From assembly GCA_963989385.1 (NCBI GenBank), contig OZ022505.1:58407737-58471736 (forward strand): a stretch of DNA of 64,000 nt, written 5' to 3'. Position 1 is the first letter of the stretch, and the number at the start of each line of letters is the position of its first letter. The stretch is from Ctena decussata. Taxonomy: Eukaryota; Mollusca; Bivalvia; Lucinida; Lucinidae. The position numbers were made by a program, and so were the translations under genes. The notes beneath the pieces are model-generated. The model was not told where the DNA came from and ran no database searches. It was given only the letters and a program-made list of their open reading frames with translations. This document shows positions 22,441 to 34,344 of the stretch, one piece after another.

Positions 22441-23858
22441 TATAACAATTTTATAATGGCACGGGAACCAGCGCAACTAGTTTACAGCCTTTATAAACAA
22501 TAGCTCCAGTTGAATTGCAAACTTTTTTTCGTGTGATACTTCAAAAAATGTCTTCAAACACCCTGACTGTATTTAGAATAAAAGTAGACAAAAGTTTATC
22601 AGTGGACATTCGATTTTCTAGTGTATTTTATGAGAACGTTCTTTCAGCGGCGCTCTAATGCCGTGAATCAGGTTTCAGTAGCACTGCTGATAAAAATACT
22701 ATAAGCTTGAATTACCTGTATATTAACCGGGAACCAGAGTTAACGGGAAAAGTAGTTCACAGAGCATGTATAGCTGAAACCGGCAGTGTCCAGATAATTA
22801 GGGGATAGCTAAAACACCTGGTCTGGTTATCAGTAAGGTTATTTTTCTCTAAGAAGATGTACACATGTCTGAAAATAAGAAAGTCTCAACGGAATTGGAT
22901 CAATTTTATATATGCATGAAGGCTTTTCGAATTCTTGCATTTTCACATCCCAAGATGGTCGCCATATGCTGTTACTAAAAATAACACTAAACATGAAAAT
23001 GACAATATCTCAATAACCCCTGAATGGATTAAGACGAAATTTATGGCAAAATGATTCTTGCATTGAGATGTTTCAAAAGTAAACATTTATAGACCAGGCA
23101 ATTTGGTCTCTGTTACCAAAAGTAGCAAAATGTGAAAATCTCAGTGGAGTTGGACCAATTTTGAATCAGAATGGTCCCGTAGCAAAATAGCCTGGTGAGC
23201 GATATCAGGCCCATTTCGGCCTCTTGTTTGTTTCCAGTTTAAAACTACCCCGGTACAGTTACTCTGATTTAACTCTACATTCCTTTTAGCTCAGGATAAA
23301 CTGTTCCAATCTCGGATACCATACGACATACGACTGAGTCATACATGAATCAACATTTTGATGAAAAGGGCCGGTTTATATTTTCGTGATCTGCAATGAG
23401 CCCCTCCTAACCAATTTCATCATTAAGTGTTCATAAAAGAAACACACTCAGTAGGTCCCAATGGCAATTCGAATAGCTATCAACCTGTTTATTATTATTA
23501 TTATGTCATAGGTCTGGAATGCCGCTTTTTTTGGCCGATTCCGTCCATTTCTGTTATTTGCGCCCGAATATACTTACTACGTTGATTTTCCGCACATCGT
23601 AACTTTGGGTTTCAGATGTGCCAGCTAGGCTCAACTGAGGCTCCTGTAATAGTCCAATTCCGTCCATTACGGTCTATGCGCTGGAACATACTTACCTCAT
23701 ACTTACCTTGTAGATTTATTACCCGTCGTCATAATTTTGGTGTTAGCTGAGCTGCGTAGGCTCAGCTGAGAATCGTGTAATAGTTTTTATTTCTCTGCTT
23801 TGAACATACTCTCAACCTTTCCCTACTAACAATGCATGTACCGTTACTGACCATTATA
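22441..23858. other. no gene seen; remnant of a bivalve repeat near 23190
   Basis: No supported coding segment. 'ggtgagcgatatcaggcccatttcggcctcttg' (about 23193-23226) looks like the far end of the dispersed 'TTAGCTCACCTGAGC' repeat whose head is at 60683. The preceding 300 bp, with 'aatggtcccgtagc' and 'tctcaataacc', may belong to it. Confidence 0.4.
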
Positions 23859-23861
23859 TGC

Positions 23862-24290
23862 ATGTTCTAATGCATGGCCCAGTGCACTTAGCCACTGAAC
23901 GCCTTATAGTGAAGTTGTATACTTTACATATTACCATATTAGAACATGATGTCATGGAAAATATTTGTATATTTTCAGGTAGGAATTTTAGATATTTGTT
24001 ATAATTAGTTGTTAGTAAGGCTAGATAAGTGTAATATAATCTGAAGCTAGTTTTTGAATGTTTTAAAGCATGTTTTCATATGTTCAGGGTAACACGTTAT
24101 CTTCTATAGATGTGATGTTTATTGTTTATTCATTATAGTTTATCATGAACCGTTTTCATATAATTCATTTTATGTTCTAATGCATTGTCCCAGTGCACTT
24201 AGCCACTGAACGCCTTATAGTGAAGTTGTATGCTTTACATATTACCATATTAGAACATGATGTCATGGAAAATATTTGTATATTTTCAGA
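23862..24290 (+). repeat. direct duplication of about 118 bp, 310-bp spacing
   Basis: ATGTTCTAATGCATxG(T)CCC to ATATTTGTATATTTTCAG is present at about 23862-23979 and again at about 24172-24289 with only a few differences. It sits at the 5' edge of the LINE remnant that follows and looks like a local tandem duplication. Confidence 0.85.
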
Positions 24291-25190
24291 CCATTGTACA
24301 TGTCATGGATCCAGCTTCACCATTGTTGAGTCATTAAAGTCATCTAATCATCATATACATCCTTTTGTGTGTTCTCTTATATGCCAATGGAGTAACCCAT
24401 CTGGTGATATAAAGAAACCATTTTCAGAAAGAATTTGTAAATGTTGCAGTTTAAATTAAGTTGAATATGAGAAACACTTCCTATGCAGTTGTCCCTTCTA
24501 CGATTCCGAAAGATATATGTTTTTCAAATACATAGTAGATTTAGTTCCATCTTTCAACACTCTTGATGATTCTTCAAAAATGATTTGGCTGATGACATGC
24601 GAAGATACTGATATTATACAAAAACTAGCTGATTTTGTCTATAAATGTTTTAGCTTGCGCAATGTACGATAGTTACTGACTTACTGTGTTATGGAATGTT
24701 TGGTTTATCGGGCATATATATATTGTCATTTGTCGCATACCATCTGTCTATGATGGGGACCTTTATTGGCTCAACATTTTGTGATTTCATATTGGACGAG
24801 TTCAACAATTTGTATTTTGCGAACCTTGCCGAGCAAAGTATATGTTGCAGTTTTGAACTGGTCTAATGGATTTCATCAAAGGGGTACTCGACTTTGATAA
24901 TCTGCTTATCATAGACAGCTGTGTTACATTTTAAAATAAGCATCGACATATGTTTCAATGACGTTATTTCCATACTGGACTGAGCGTTATTGTGCAGATG
25001 TCCTGTGATTATAAGGTGTGAGTGGTAACGTGTATTGGTTTAGCCTATAATTCGTTATTGTGTGTTTACATGTTTTATCCAAAATTAACAAAATATTTGT
25101 TATTGTAATATGTATGTTCATGCAATTTATAGTTAATTCTATACCATGAAAATGGTCCATAATTGGCTAATAAATATCTTATCTTATCTT
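24193..25190 (+). pseudogene. LINE 3' end: RT C-terminus, 3' UTR and TCTTA tail
   Basis: Reading through one in-frame TAA gives a typical LINE C-terminus: FSERICKCCSLN, then VEYEKHFLCSCPFYDSERY (CxxC...H...C zinc-knuckle-like), FNTLDDSSKMIWLM and FVYKCFSLRNVR, ending with a stop at about 24671. A 3' UTR of about 500 bp ends in AATAAATATCTTATCTTATC, the short tandem tail typical of many LINEs. The reverse-transcriptase core is missing, so this is a 5'-truncated copy. The clade is not determined. Confidence 0.75.
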
Positions 25191-25497
25191 ATACTTTGTA
25201 CAATAGCAGACAAGAGTTTACGGCCCAAATGAAGGCGCGCATGATCAAAGGGGAGCTTCTACACGTCAGATATGTCCGACTGATTGACAATGATAATACA
25301 TGTACAACATGTTTGTGAAATGGTGAAATGTAAATTTAGATCTGCAAGTAAAATACAGTGCTATCATACAATCGCTGGATAATCCTGTTTATCCATGAGG
25401 CTAGGCAAAAGTGTTTGTTCTGCATGTTGTTAGACTAATAGACAATACACACACACAGATACATAAATAGATAGACAGACAGACAGACGCATGGTAA
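25191..25497. repeat. spacer ending in CA and GACA microsatellite
   Basis: Unassigned sequence followed by ACACACACACAGATACATAAATAGATAGACAGACAGACAGACGC at 25447-25491 in short runs. The same kind of microsatellite precedes the related copy near 31570-31660. Confidence 0.6.
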
Positions 25498-25700
25498 ACG
25501 GTTGTTCCTTATACATCAAACCCTGTCCTGCCATGCCCTTGCACTGAACCAAAACCCAAACCCAATGTATAGATTAGAGGGTGGTTGGATGGACGGACGG
25601 ACACTAAAAACACTATTTTATTCTCCAGTGCATATTCCGTGTGCCTTAACAGTTACCGGGGTTCTGGTACAGGGTTTTATCATACGATATTTACATTGCA
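25492..25700 (+). repeat. dispersed duplicate C, copy 1 (with 31655-31870)
   Basis: 'gcatggta.acggtt', 'atgcccttgc.ctg', 'aaaac', 'cccaatgta', 'ggttctggtacagggtttta' and more recur in the same order near 31655-31870. The copies are about 6 kb apart and each follows a GACA microsatellite. No gene seen. Confidence 0.6.
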
Positions 25701-25859
25701 CATGTTATGTCAGTTTCGGCGTCCCACAACAACATAACGTTTCAACAATATATAATATTTACTTACCAACATATAAAGACAAGTTGAAAAGATATAGCAT
25801 GAATGAACGTATTTTGATTTAATGGCAGAATGATATTTTAACTTTACATAATGGCAAGT

Positions 25860-27310
25860 TATTGCGAAAGATCGGCAAGCTAACAAGACAACAGTCATGG
25901 TTTTCTGACAATACGTAATGGATATGAATAGCATAAAATAAATTAAAATGACAGCACAAAAACTGGTTAGTAAAGCCGAGTTTTCGAAGAAACATATCGA
26001 AAATGAACAGCATATAGCTACAATGTAAATGATCAAAATGACAAACTGACAATGCGTGTTGGATGTCTAACAAGACAGCTTTCTGGTTTTCTGACAGTAC
26101 ATAATAGAAGGGAACAGCACATAATAACGGGCTTATAAGACAACATGTCATGTTGGCAAGACATTATTGTTTTCTAAGAAGTCGTCATGAAAATACGCAG
26201 TATGCAATGACTTATTAACCCGACTGCATATCAAACTGACTAGACAACGGTTGTCAGGCAAAACGTTATGTAACTGAACAACATAGAGTGTTTGTCAAAG
26301 AAACATAATGGCATGTCCGAATATAAGATAGTTGTGGTGGTCAGGCGAATCATGCAACCTTTATCAGCTGTTAACAGGATTCCACTGCATACAGCTTTCA
26401 TTGTCATCCTTCCTTATGGAATAATTATTTTGACTTTGGGTAGGTGGATATGGTGAGAATAGTTTGGTGGAAAGTGGTGAGTTATAATAGGGAAGGGTAG
26501 GCTAGGAAAGAGGTAGGATAGGGTCCTGGGAGAGAGTTTAGGGCAGACAAGGTGTTAGAGTTAAATTATTCTATTCATATTTGTCCTGCAAACCGTTACG
26601 CAACACCACGCCCACCCACATCACCCCACAAACATAAAACTTGACAAGAGAACACGTCAAACTAACAAGACATACTAGTTTTTGACAGGGCATAATGAAC
26701 AAGTACAACATAAAACAACAAGTGGACAAGACAACATGTCCAGCTGACAAGACATTGTGGTATTTTGACAAGAGATTGTAAAAATGAAGAGCATATAATA
26801 ACGACTTAACAAGACAGTGTGTCGAACTGACAATACATAACGATAATGAACAGCAAATAATAACGAGTGAAGACGACGGCATGTAAAACTGACAGAACAT
26901 AATGGTTTTCAGACATGACATAATGGTTTTCTGACAAGATAAAATGCAAAACAAATGAACTGCATGTAATACCGAGTGAAGAAGACAGCATTTCAAGCTG
27001 ACTTGTAAAGATTTTCAGACAATACATAATGGAAACGAACAACATATAGTAACGGGTGAAGAAGACATCATGCCAGAATGACAAGGTAGAATTATTTTCA
27101 ACCAAGACATATTGAAAATAAACAACATATAATGACGAGTGAAGAAGGCAGCATGTTGAACCGAGAAGGTAGAATGGCTTTTAGACAAGTCAAATTGAAA
27201 ATGAACAGCATATAATAACCAGTGAGAAAGACAGCATGTCAAACTGACAAAACATATAATGTAACTAAACAGCATATAATGCTTGTCCATATAACATAAT
27301 GACAGCTGTG
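25860..27310. repeat. highly degenerate tandem array, unit about 75-110 bp
   Basis: The phrase GAACAGCATATAATAACGAGTGAAGAAGACAGCATG recurs in short variants near 26772, 26845, 26955, 27035, 27120 and 27200, linked by 'aaactgacaagacataatgg' segments. More distant versions fill 25900-26300. The segment 26300-26680 is less clear. Minus-strand frames crossing the array are artefacts of the repeat. Confidence 0.75.
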
Positions 27311-27874
27311 GCGTTCCATGCTTCCTTGTTTGAAATACCATTTGAAAAGGCTGTTAAACTGCAACTCGTTACGGTACATTGTTTTGCCTGGTGGTGCAGT
27401 TCCGCGTTATTTCATATGACTGCTCACGAAATCTATGCGAACAGTGTCTTTGACTGCGCATGACATCAATTAAATGTGTGCAAGACAGTTGTTAAAATAT
27501 GCCTGTGGTTTTAAGACGGGTTTAAATTTTTGGCCGCACAAACAGTGATCTGAAGACTGATAAAAAAACTGAAAGTAGTCTGAACTGGAGCGAAAATGCT
27601 GCAAATGAGCTTCAACACTATGGAATGGTCCCTCAGGCTAACATTGCACTCATCTTTTAACTATCAGGAAAGATGCTTCCTTTGACCAGATTGTTAGTTC
27701 CTCTACGCGCATGTAACTGAGTACACGAGCAACATCGTCGACTTGTTCTCCGCCAACAACAAAACATTTATCAGCAAGTGCGAAGTCATCTCTTTTTTTG
27801 GTGACCATGAAGTTGATTAGTGGAATCCATAGGTCAATGAAAGTGGGGAAATATAACAACAAATAAACGCCAGG
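27311..27874. other. no gene seen
   Basis: A 70-codon minus-strand frame (27650-27862) has no recognisable domain. No repeat was identified. Confidence 0.4.
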
Positions 27875-29150
27875 CCTTCCAGTATAAGGCTTCTGATTCT
27901 ACACAGATGCGAGAAGATTAACGGGCAAACCCGCAAGCCTTCAGCCATCAAACCCAAGCATGGGGCACATTCAAGGAAGAGCTAAAGGAAATTAATTTGG
28001 AGAACCGCATGCCGCGCAAAATGCTTTCAGGTACCAAAGCACGCAAGCCCTCGATAGATAAATCAGTACGAAGCCATCAGAGGAAGTTAAAGAAGCGCAT
28101 TGCTAAACAAAAGACACTGCTTAGCACTACGAACACGTTGACTCAGCGCCCAAGCAGAACGTGTGGAGCGACAGGTCAGCTGGCGGTACGTTGAGAAACT
28201 CTGATTTTTTGGGAAGCGGATTACGATCAGCCCACGAATAAACTGAAGAAGCTGTTCGGCTTTACCATATCCCTGAAGAATAATAATTAAGGTATTCGGT
28301 CGCTTAGGGACCAGGACTTCTTCGACCCGCTTGACTAGGCCAACATTCTAAACCGGCAGTATCAGTCAGAGCTCACTGATGAAGACAAAGAAATTAAAAT
28401 CTAAAAGAAAACCTACCTCAGCCTGACGGAGACGATGGTCAGGCCCGGATCCAGGGGTTGGGCTTTGGGGCTTCAGCCCCGCCATCTTGGCCTCTGATTA
28501 TGTATAATATGTAGGCCTCAAGATAACATCGGATGACAATTTGAGATAATTTGTCCATGTGGTTAGATTAAAATATATGTTGTGAAATCTCATCGGCGAG
28601 GCGATTCTAATGAGATATCAAAACATATATTTCAAGGCAAAAAAGACATCTATTCTCCCCCTCTCCCCCTGCACCCCCTTCCCCAAACACACACATACAT
28701 CTTGGCACCGCCCAGCCCACCAGTTATTCAGAGCCCCACCAGTTATCCAGACCCCCACCAGTACGTTGTGGTCTGGATCCGGGCTTGCCATCATCTACTA
28801 TGCCAGACATCCAGGCAACTTTGGAAGGAGTTCTGAGAATGTTGCGGAAATTAAACCCAAATAAAGCAACTGGGCCTGACATGATACCAGTAAGGATCCT
28901 CAAAGAAGTATCAGACGAGATAGCCCCTTTCCTCTGCAATATTTGTACCTAAATGCAGGACAGATATCAGATTTGTGGAAGGCTGCTAATGTCTCTGCCA
29001 TTTACTGCAGTCATATTGGACGAAACTAGCTAATCTGACCGAAATCATACAAATCGTCAAAAGTACAGCTTAATTGCAGTTGTAGCTATATGTACTAGAT
29101 TATAAACAAGAGTACTACTATTCAACATGCTTATACAGGGATTTGACGAA
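27875..29150 (+). pseudogene. decayed LINE fragment (linker and RT motifs 1-2), split by a MITE
   Basis: Before the MITE, scattered frames give a LINE linker region ending in ANILNRQYQSELTDED (about 28340-28385). After it come MPDIQATLEGVLRMLRKL, NPNKATGPDMIPVRILKE and SDEIAPFLCNIF (28800-28950), then frame-shifted WKAANVSAI and a YxxIAVVAICTRL-like piece to about 29130. This is the region just upstream of motif A in the same general LINE type as the fragment at 3935-4968, so the two could be parts of one family. Many stops; not functional. Confidence 0.75.
28443..28784. mobile_element. MITE with GCCCGGATCCAG termini inside the LINE remnant
   Basis: GCCCGGATCCAG at the left and CTGGATCCGGGC at the right are perfect 12-bp inverted repeats, and the LINE reading resumes on the other side. 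The interior is C-rich (CCCCCTCTCC, CCACCAGTTATCC twice) and non-coding. No clear target duplication was seen. Confidence 0.65.
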
Positions 29151-29242
29151 ACAAGAAAAAAAAAAATTACTACTTACAGTAAATCAACGTTAACCGATTG
29201 CTAATGTATACGAGGAGTTTCTGTGGAGTTTCGTAGGTAGAG

Positions 29243-29300
29243 TATGCTAGGGTCAAATCGGATAATTTCGGACAGCGGGTAAATTCGGACATTGCTTGGC
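29243..29300. mobile_element. MITE family 3 fragment
   Basis: GGGTCAAATCGGATAATTTC then GGACAGCGGGTAAATTCGGA matches one terminal arm of family 3 (34345, 35509). The other arm is not found nearby. Confidence 0.6.
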
Positions 29301-30664
29301 AGGAGAGAAAAAAAAAACAGGATGGAACACTTAAAATGTAGGCCTCTAAGATTTTCTGTTGATTTGTTCGATCACAAGAGACAATTTCTCAAGGCAATCA
29401 GCCTTCTTAGAAGTTGTGAGGACAATATTTTCAGTAACATTTATTTCACCCCAGACCTGACCAAAAATCAGCGAAAACTAGCCCTATTCAAAAGTGCTCT
29501 TGGATTCAAACATCTTCAATTTCATTTTTATTTTGATGTTAACGTTTTTATTTATAGACTGAATCCAGAGCCCTATCGGCGTTTACAAATTCATGGAGCA
29601 TCACCTTTCGCTAATGACAGGCCAAGTTAGACACAAGGTCATGCACATCAATGCTAAATTAACAAAATTCTGCCTTCTGAACTGTCAATTAAGTCACATT
29701 TCTGTAGAAATCATTTTAATAGTGAAAGGAGGCCCTGTCAGCCATCGTTATTCAAATTATTGGTTACATTGCAAAATGCGAAAATCTGGACGAACTTTAT
29801 AAAATGCGGTATGACGAAATACCGAAATTTAACATTTTAACTTTCTCATCACCGAAAGAAAGGCCTTAGTCAACAATGTTAAGAGAATACCTCCATTGTA
29901 ACCCTTGAATGGTTAAACAAGAAACTTGTATTTAAGTCATGTCAGAATGTCAGAGATGAAGGTGTACAGAAATATTACACAAACACAATATACTACTGTC
30001 TATAACTTGCCGGGGGGGGGGGGGGGGGGTGGAGTTGGGAAGGGATGTACATGTAGTTTGAAATTTTAAACCCTGACAACCTGATCTGCTGGGGGCATAT
30101 GCTTTCTCATACGTCTGGCTTTCCAAAATCTATTGGCTCCCGGGATTAGGCTGGGGTTATGCCCCCAGCACCACTTTCTACATAGTTACTTGCATGTTCT
30201 TTGTGATGTTGTGGCACATGAAAATACTTCAAATAAATAACCAAAGCATTCTCATCATACCCAAAGTAAAAAGCTGAAATGCTTATTGAACTCGAACCCT
30301 TGAAAGTAAGACTGATAGTACAAAGTGACACTTCTTAGGCCCCAGCTCCATCTATCCCCCCCACCACCACCACATACCCTCCCTCCCCTCATTTGCCATG
30401 ATCTACCCTGCTCTACTTTATTTTGCTTTACCATACCTATACCCAGCAATACCTAAACCAAGCCCATCCTGATCTTGTTTGTATCATATTCGTGTCCAGG
30501 GTTGGACTACAAAAAATATGTAAGGCTTTCTGACCTATAATTCATATCATTTGATTTGCCATTTATATTACAGAACCTAGTTACCTTACATGTACAAGTG
30601 CCAGTAACCTAACAAAGTGCCATATTTCTCAAGATACAAGGCGGGGACATCTGTGTCCTACACA
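29301..30664. other. no gene seen; poly-G tract
   Basis: A 112-codon plus-strand frame (29292-29630) has no recognisable domain. A G tract of about 18 lies at 30011-30027 and CA/CC-rich simple sequence at 30355-30400. Confidence 0.4.
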
Positions 30665-31265
30665 TTTCAAGTTTGTCCCTACCCTACCCCACCTTAGGAT
30701 GAGTTTGGTAGGATAGGGTAGGGTACGCTAACCATAACTTAGGGTTTGGGTACCCTTACCGTGGGGTAGTTTGGTGGGGTAGGGCTACCCTTACTGTAGG
30801 GAAGGGTTTGGTAGGGTATGGGTACCCAAACCCTACCCTTCGGTAAGGGTACCCTCCTCTACCCCCTACTCTACCAAGCCTTACGTACCGTCACCAATAT
30901 CCTCCCCTATCCTACAGTAGCGTACCCTACCCTGCCCCCTACCTACCAAACCCCTTCCCTATGGCAGGGTACCTGGTAGGGTAGGGTTGAGTTCCTGGTG
31001 GGGCATCCTACCCTACCAAACTACAGTACCCTACGGTAAGGGTACCCTACCCTATCCTAGGGTAGGTGAGGTAGGGTACCTAGGGTAATGAAGGTAAGTA
31101 CCTGGTAGGGTACCTACCCCACCCTACCCTACCAGGTACTCTACCTAACCCTAGTACCTGGTAGGGTAGTGTTGGAGAGAGTCCCTGGTTGGGTAGGGTA
31201 GGGCACCCTACCCTAGGTCCCTATCTTACCTAGGGTAGAGTAGGGTAGGGTAGGTGGGTACCCTA
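30665..31265. repeat. GGTAGGGTA / TACCCTACC low-complexity tract
   Basis: About 600 bp composed almost wholly of irregular GGTAGGGTA and TACCCTACC words, switching strand many times, so it is both G-tract-rich and self-complementary. It resembles neither a TTAGGG telomere array nor a regular satellite. Short related runs occur at 35705-35730. Confidence 0.85.
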
Positions 31266-31654
31266 AGAACATGCTCCCGGTCCCACCCATATCACCAACC
31301 TACTACTTGCTTTTACGAAGTCAGCTCATTCTCCTATCCTACCTACCATTCATCCACACTTTACAACTCTACGTCCATGTCCCTGCCCTGTGCATGACTT
31401 AGCATACATGCCTCCACCCCACCCCCTCCTCTACCCTAATCTACCGTTTAATACACAAGCAATGACAGGCCAACAAGCAGACAATGGATAACTGGAGATA
31501 TGAAAGAACAAGGATAAGCTGACACAGACGGCTGATTGGTCTCATGCATGGATGGACAGAAGACTGACAAACAGACACACACACACATTTGACTTATGCA
31601 TGGATGGACAGATAGACTGACAGACACACACATACATAAACAGATCAACAGACG
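31266..31654. repeat. spacer with ACAC and GACA microsatellites
   Basis: Unassigned C-rich sequence, then 'gacagacacacacacacattt' and 'catggatggacagatagactgacagacacacacatacat' near 31555-31640. No gene. Confidence 0.6.
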
Positions 31655-31870
31655 GACAGATGCATGGTAGACGGTTACCATGCCCTTGCGCTGCACCAAA
31701 ACCCTAGCCCAATGTATTTATTGACGGGCAGACGGATGGAGGAATGGACATTCAAACTCTCTTTTATTGTCTAGTGAATACTCTGTATACCAGTAGGAGA
31801 TACCTGATTCCCTAAGTTAAGTAACAGTCTCCGGGTTTCTGGTTCAGGGTTTTATCTGGTGCAGGGTTTT
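31655..31870 (+). repeat. dispersed duplicate C, copy 2
   Basis: Counterpart of 25492-25700: 'gcatggtagacggtt', 'catgcccttgcgctg', 'cccaatgta', and 'ggtttctggttcagggttttat' with an extra partial repeat. Confidence 0.6.
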
Positions 31871-32638
31871 ATCCACAACAACATAACATCACCCAATTGT
31901 ACAAAACTATATGAAAGTTAAAATTTGACCACCCACATGCTGTTTCGTTTATTAAATTTAAGCCCTATAGACCGGAGTGGCCAGAATCGTTTGACCCGAG
32001 TATATGACTAGATAATTAGTTGGAAGCTTTCCTTGCAGACATGTTATTCCAATTGAGGTTCATTATTTGTTAAAAAGAATTTATAAGATCTTTCTATAGT
32101 TTGTTATTTAAAAAAAAGACACTGTCTACCTCCTACAATCCGAGCAGAAAGGGTTGAGTCAGGTCGTGGGTTATACCCATTAAATAAAATTCGTCTAATT
32201 ATTAAATACTCATTTTAGTCAACCGGCTTTTGTTTACCTGGTCAATGGCAGCAAACAAAGTGAAAGTTGTTTGAAAGTTTGTGACAAAGATAGGATGTTT
32301 ATCGGAGATTTATGTCAATAAGTTTTACGTGAATATAATCATTAATTATCCTTTTACACAGGTAAGTGTCCTTTTATTGCAGAAAACTCGCGGAAATGGT
32401 CATTTCAGGCGATTGAAAATTGCACCTATTTTCAATCGGAATGTGCGATTATTCTTTGGGAAATAACGACAAAAGTTAGCGTTTCGCAACATGAACGTCA
32501 GACTGAAAAAGATAGCGAAACGCGATCTTTTGAAGCAGAAGTAAGCGAAAACGAGCATTTGAATTGAGATCTTAGGGACGTTCAAGGGAAGATAAAGGAG
32601 AACGGAATCTAAAAATCAGCAGAGGGAAGATTGTGGTC
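31871..32638. other. no gene seen
   Basis: Short frames on both strands overlap at 32281-32585 without recognisable domains. No repeat was identified. Confidence 0.4.
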
Positions 32639-32940
32639 CAGGGATCTCCCCAGACCATTAAGGCATGTCGCTTGCAACATGCCTTCCTCTTAAAATTACC
32701 TTTGCAACATGCCTTAATTTCCAATGAAAATTTATTAAAGTACTATTATTTTCATTTCTTAGCCAGTAAAGTTGTTTTAAATGCATTTAGGTTCATCAAT
32801 AAAGTATTTGTAATGTAAATTTAGGCTAATTTTGACAAAACATTGCTATATTAAGGATTTTAAAAAATTGATCAATTGATCAAAATCTGATTTTTGTGCT
32901 AAAAACAACATGCCTTCTGAAATTTCTGGGGAGAACACTG
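32639..32940. mobile_element. 302-bp hAT-like MITE (CAGKGWTCTCCCCAG ends)
   Basis: Left CAGGGATCTCCCCAG and right CTGGGGAGAACACTG pair with two mismatches. 'aaggcatg' occurs further in on both sides and 'gcaacatgcctt' repeats in the interior. TGGTC flanks both ends (32634-32638 and 32941-32945). CAG-type ends suggest hAT, although a 5-bp duplication is shorter than the usual 8. Confidence 0.65.
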
Positions 32941-32945
32941 TGGTC

Positions 32946-33597
32946 GTCAAAGACAATGCTGGTGGAGTGGGCACTGCTTCGGGCAGTAGCCCTTCATCAT
33001 CTTAGGCTTAATACTTGATGGATTGTCTGTAAATATGTAAATACGTTGCACAGTTGTGCCTTCTAGTTGTTTATAATCTGATGAAGGAATCTGACATGTG
33101 TGTTTGATTCTGACAAGGAAAGTTGTCTGACATGTGTGTTTGATTCTGACAAGGAAATTTGTGTTTTCTTTTTGATTCATAACTTAGTCTATATACATGT
33201 AAATCAGATACTGTTGTGATCAAAAATTGTGGATGAAGAATGACACAATTGAGAACTAGATCTTGGGAATAAAACCACTAGATTTGAGAACACTAAAGAG
33301 TAGGAGAAATGAAATGAGGTTTTTTCCCAATTCCTTTCAACATAACTGAGAAATATCCCAGAGTGTGAAAACAAGCTGGATAAAATTTGAGAAACTATTA
33401 TAATTGAACAACAAGTGCTTATGATAAAAAACATGAGGCCACGTATAAAAGTATCTTAACAGACTTATTACTGAGGTATTTTGACACCGGAAGTTAGACA
33501 ACAAAGTTGAGAACGACGGAGAGATAGGGATGATGACCCGAAAGGGTTCAATGGTTCTCTCAAGATACAGTAAAGTTAAGTAAAGTAAAGTAAAGAT
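32946..33597. other. no gene seen; short direct repeat and AGTAA microsatellite
   Basis: 'tctgacatgtgtgtttgattctgacaaggaaa' occurs twice in tandem near 33089-33150. (GTAAA)n lies at about 33570-33595. No coding segment could be supported. Confidence 0.45.
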
Positions 33598-33762
33598 ACC
33601 ATTGCAAACAGCAAAAATCAAGATGAGACGGCTCATAATGAGCGTCTCATCAGGATTTCCACTGTTTGCCCAGTTAATTTGTTTAATTCCAAACAACTGA
33701 CAAATAAAAGAAACAGTCTGTCCGAAGTTTGCCTACTGTCCGAGTTTACCCGACTTAACCCC
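33598..33762. mobile_element. MITE family 3, right-hand copy
   Basis: Contains the family core (GATGAGACGGCTCATAATGA with its pairing half, one base missing), 'tttccactgtttgcccagttaatttg' and the end TGTCCGAGTTTACCCGACT. The left terminal arm is missing and a (GTAAA)n run abuts the break. Confidence 0.7.
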
Positions 33763-33865
33763 TAATTATATACCGATTTTACATCCAGTGCCAATGAAGG
33801 GAAAATTTTCGAACATTTCAAAGTTCTAAATTGGTCAAATTAATGAAATTTGCCTTCTACTATAG

Positions 33866-34024
33866 GAGCGGCTGTAGCGTAGTGGATAACACGCCAGACT
33901 ACCAATCCAGGGGTCGCAGGTTCGATCCCCCGCTTCTCCGGTCTTTCGGATGAGACTTTAAACCGAGGTCCCGTCTCCATATGACCTCGTTGGTGGTGGG
34001 ACGTTAAACCCGAGTTCAGTCAGC
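33866..34024 (+). mobile_element. tRNA-derived SINE, second type
   Basis: A-box-like TAGCGTAGTGG (about 33875) and B box GGTTCGATCCC (about 33920) are followed by 'cggatgagactttaaaccgaggtcccg' and 'gggacgttaaacccgagt'. The body differs from the SINEs at 5931 and 20750. Confidence 0.8.
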
Positions 34025-34344
34025 CTTCTACTATTCACTGTAGAAATATACACTATATTAGGAAGATAAATCGAAGCCTCACTGGTTATCCATTCATTTT
34101 TTCATGGTAGGTAAAGTGGCTGACAGGTGAAAAGCTCGATCACGGAAACCAGTGACATTTATAAAACTATACCCTAGTATCGCTTAAAGATTTAGACTTC
34201 ACAGTATCTGTTTCGTGCATTTCCAAGATCAGTTATTGGATTTTTGTGACGTACTGGAGATGTTTGCTCTTTGGTATCCAGAGAAATACTGGGCTAAATT
34301 GTTATTTCCAATCTGACTATATCTTATGACCATGATGACGTAGA

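Noticed and set aside
25710..27341. Several minus-strand frames of about 100-140 codons
   Set aside because: They run through a degenerate tandem array with drifting frames; no domain.
30665..31265. Interstitial telomere array
   Set aside because: The words are GGTAGGGTA rather than TTAGGG, are irregular and switch strand.
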